Below are positions 5,401 to 6,161 of a stretch of 6,161 bases of DNA, piece by piece. Where the stretch lies: positions 1 through 6,161 of the forward strand of contig CAZWGB010000064.1 in the NCBI GenBank assembly GCA_964633465.1, written 5' to 3'. Each line of letters begins with the position of its first letter. Positions within the stretch are counted from its first letter, which is position 1. A program made the translations under genes and the position numbers. Source of the DNA: DTSX01 sp964633465. Its GTDB lineage: Bacteria > Pseudomonadota > Gammaproteobacteria > Steroidobacterales > UBA11654. The notes under the pieces are model-generated. The model was not told the origin of the DNA. It made no database searches and worked only from the letters and a program-made list of their open reading frames with translations.

Positions 5401-5880
5401 GAGTTGTTCTAGCATGTATTCAGCACTACTGACTCTAAATTCTCCGCCGGATTCAATGTTTAGTATTTCAACTACACCATCGTTAGCAATCAATGAAAAA
5501 CGTTGAGAACGTAACCCCATTCCAAAGTCAGAAGCGTCCAATTCCAAACCAATTGCTTTGGTAAATTCCCCATTACCATCGGCGAGCATTGAGACTTTAC
5601 CATCTGCTCCCTGACTTTTACCCCAAGCATCCATAACAAAAACATCATTGACCGACATACAGCACACAGTGTCTATGCCCTTTTCTAAGAGCATTTCACA
5701 TTGTTGAACAAAGCCCGGTAAATGTTGCAATGAGCAGGTGGGAGTGAAGGCGCCTGGGACTGAGAATAGAGCAACTCTTTTACCTGTAAATAACTCCGAT
5801 GGTGTAACAGGCTGAGGGCCCTCTTCAGTCATAGTAGTAAAATTAACTTGTGGTATCTGCTCACCTACAGTAATGGTCAT
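5398..5880 (-). CDS. Peroxiredoxin, Prx5 subfamily
   Basis: This is a cytoplasmic thiol peroxidase that reduces hydrogen peroxide and organic hydroperoxides. At 160 aa it matches single-domain Prx5 proteins, and there is no fused glutaredoxin domain. The catalytic loop VPGAFTPTCS (41-50) holds the PxxxTxxC motif: Pro42, Thr46 and the peroxidatic Cys49. The active-site arginine is Arg127 in RSQRFS. Other family blocks are HLPGFV (53-58), GIDTVCCMSVNDVFVMDAWG (68-87) and MLADGNGEF (98-106). Cys73 or Cys74 lies where Prx5 proteins often have a second cysteine, and Cys61 is additional. The C-terminal resolving cysteine of human PRDX5 has no counterpart, so recycling by glutathione/glutaredoxin or an atypical disulfide is likely (inference). 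The start is well supported by AGGAGA 5 nt before the ATG. A 65-nt gap separates it from the TRAP permease gene upstream and holds a plausible promoter. Confidence 0.94.
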   Translation of the reverse strand: MTITVGEQIPQVNFTTMTEEGPQPVTPSELFTGKRVALFSVPGAFTPTCSLQHLPGFVQQCEMLLEKGIDTVCCMSVNDVFVMDAWGKSQGADGKVSMLADGNGEFTKAIGLELDASDFGMGLRSQRFSLIANDGVVEILNIESGGEFRVSSAEYMLEQL

Positions 5881-5885
5881 ATTAT

Positions 5886-5891
5886 TCTCCT
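5886..5891 (-). promoter_or_regulatory. Ribosome binding site of the peroxiredoxin gene
   Basis: On the minus strand AGGAGA lies 5 nt before the ATG. It is the strongest Shine-Dalgarno sequence in the window and suggests high translation, in contrast to etfB and the exporter gene, which have none. Confidence 0.75.
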
Positions 5892-5913
5892 GAGTTATTT
5901 AAGTCTTTTGGAT

Positions 5914-5941
5914 ATTCTAATGAAATTTATATTTAGCTCAA
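5914..5941 (-). promoter_or_regulatory. Candidate sigma70-type promoter of the peroxiredoxin gene
   Basis: On the minus strand TTGAGC (5936-5941) and TAGAAT (5914-5919) are separated by 16 bp, matching the consensus boxes at 4 of 6 and 5 of 6 positions. Transcription would begin near 5907, giving a leader of about 26 nt with the ribosome binding site in it. It lies entirely in the gap after the TRAP permease gene, so the peroxiredoxin could be expressed independently of the transporter. I see no OxyR-like site that I could defend. Confidence 0.45.
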
Positions 5942-5945
5942 TGCT

Positions 5946-6161
5946 TTAATTAATCAAAAATAATGAGATTCTAGGAACAAATGAAACAAGCATTAAACCA
6001 ATAAGCATGATCAATAAAAATGGGATAGTAGATTTACAAACTGTCCAGAATTTTTCTTTAAAAATTCCCATGGCAATAATCAGATTTAACCCAAGTGGTG
6101 GCGTCAAGTAACCTATCTCCAAGTTCATGACCATGATGATGCCAAAATGAATTGGATCAAT
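5946..6161 (-). CDS. TRAP transporter large permease (DctM-like), C-terminal fragment
   Basis: Only the last 71 codons and the TAA stop are present, and the gene continues past the right edge. The frame is open through to position 6161, so the internal ATG at 6132-6134 is not the start. The fragment begins IDPIHFGIIMVMNLEIGYLT and continues PPLGLNL, matching the conserved C-terminal signature of DctM/SiaM-type TRAP permeases (compare 'DPVHFGI...N..IG..TPP.G'). A last hydrophobic helix (IPFLLIMLIGLMLVSFVP) and a short tail ISLFLIN follow. The large permease is the inner-membrane, sodium-coupled channel subunit that works with a periplasmic binding protein (DctP) and a small permease (DctQ), usually to import organic acids. 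Those partner genes would lie beyond the right edge. The substrate is unknown. Confidence 0.92.
   Translation of the reverse strand: MDPIHFGIIMVMNLEIGYLTPPLGLNLIIAMGIFKEKFWTVCKSTIPFLLIMLIGLMLVSFVPRISLFLIN

Noticed and set aside
5946..6134. A complete 62-aa small membrane protein starting at the ATG at 6132-6134
   Set aside because: The frame continues upstream without a stop to the window edge, and the added residues (IDPIHFGII) complete the TRAP permease signature. This is therefore the end of a large gene, not a small one.
1..6161. CRISPR array, insertion sequence, tRNA, phage or defence island
   Set aside because: I found no spaced direct repeats, transposase motifs, tRNA-like folds or defence-type domains. 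All long frames are accounted for by the genes listed.

Overview
The window looks like ordinary chromosomal DNA of a marine-type proteobacterium, probably a gammaproteobacterium with a small, AT-leaning genome (GC roughly 40% by eye). The hints are tight gene packing with 1-65 nt gaps, overlapping genes, a TRAP-type transporter, a phytanoyl-CoA dioxygenase-like gene, a group I electron transfer flavoprotein pair, and a DUF6491-like lipoprotein of a kind mostly seen in Gammaproteobacteria. This assignment is an inference from gene content; no rRNA or other taxonomic marker is present.

Left part (1-1629, minus strand): three genes read leftwards as one likely operon. They are a small lipoprotein (DUF6491-like), an unrecognised 245-256 aa cytoplasmic protein whose start overlaps the lipoprotein's end, and, 1 nt further on, the N-terminal 124 codons of a phytanoyl-CoA dioxygenase (PhyH) family protein that leaves the window. 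A 111-bp AT-rich gap (1630-1740) separates this operon from a divergent one and holds the only candidate promoter region for both.

Middle part (1741-4648, plus strand): etfB, etfA and a Bcr/CflA-type major facilitator drug exporter are spaced 4 and 6 nt apart, so they are almost certainly co-transcribed. EtfAB is a soluble FAD/AMP heterodimer that passes electrons from dehydrogenases (such as acyl-CoA dehydrogenases) to ETF-ubiquinone oxidoreductase. No dehydrogenase or ETF-QO gene is in view. The exporter ends 9 nt from the stop of a convergent gene.

Right part (4658-6161, minus strand): the C-terminus of a TRAP transporter large permease (DctM-like) enters from the right edge. It is followed by a Prx5-type peroxiredoxin with a good ribosome binding site and a recognisable promoter, then by a six-helix membrane protein of unclear function.

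I saw no tRNA, rRNA, CRISPR array, insertion sequence, phage gene or defence system, and no clearly new system. The most worthwhile leads are the lipoprotein/unknown/PhyH operon, the linkage of an exporter to etfBA, and the uncharacterised membrane protein behind the peroxiredoxin.
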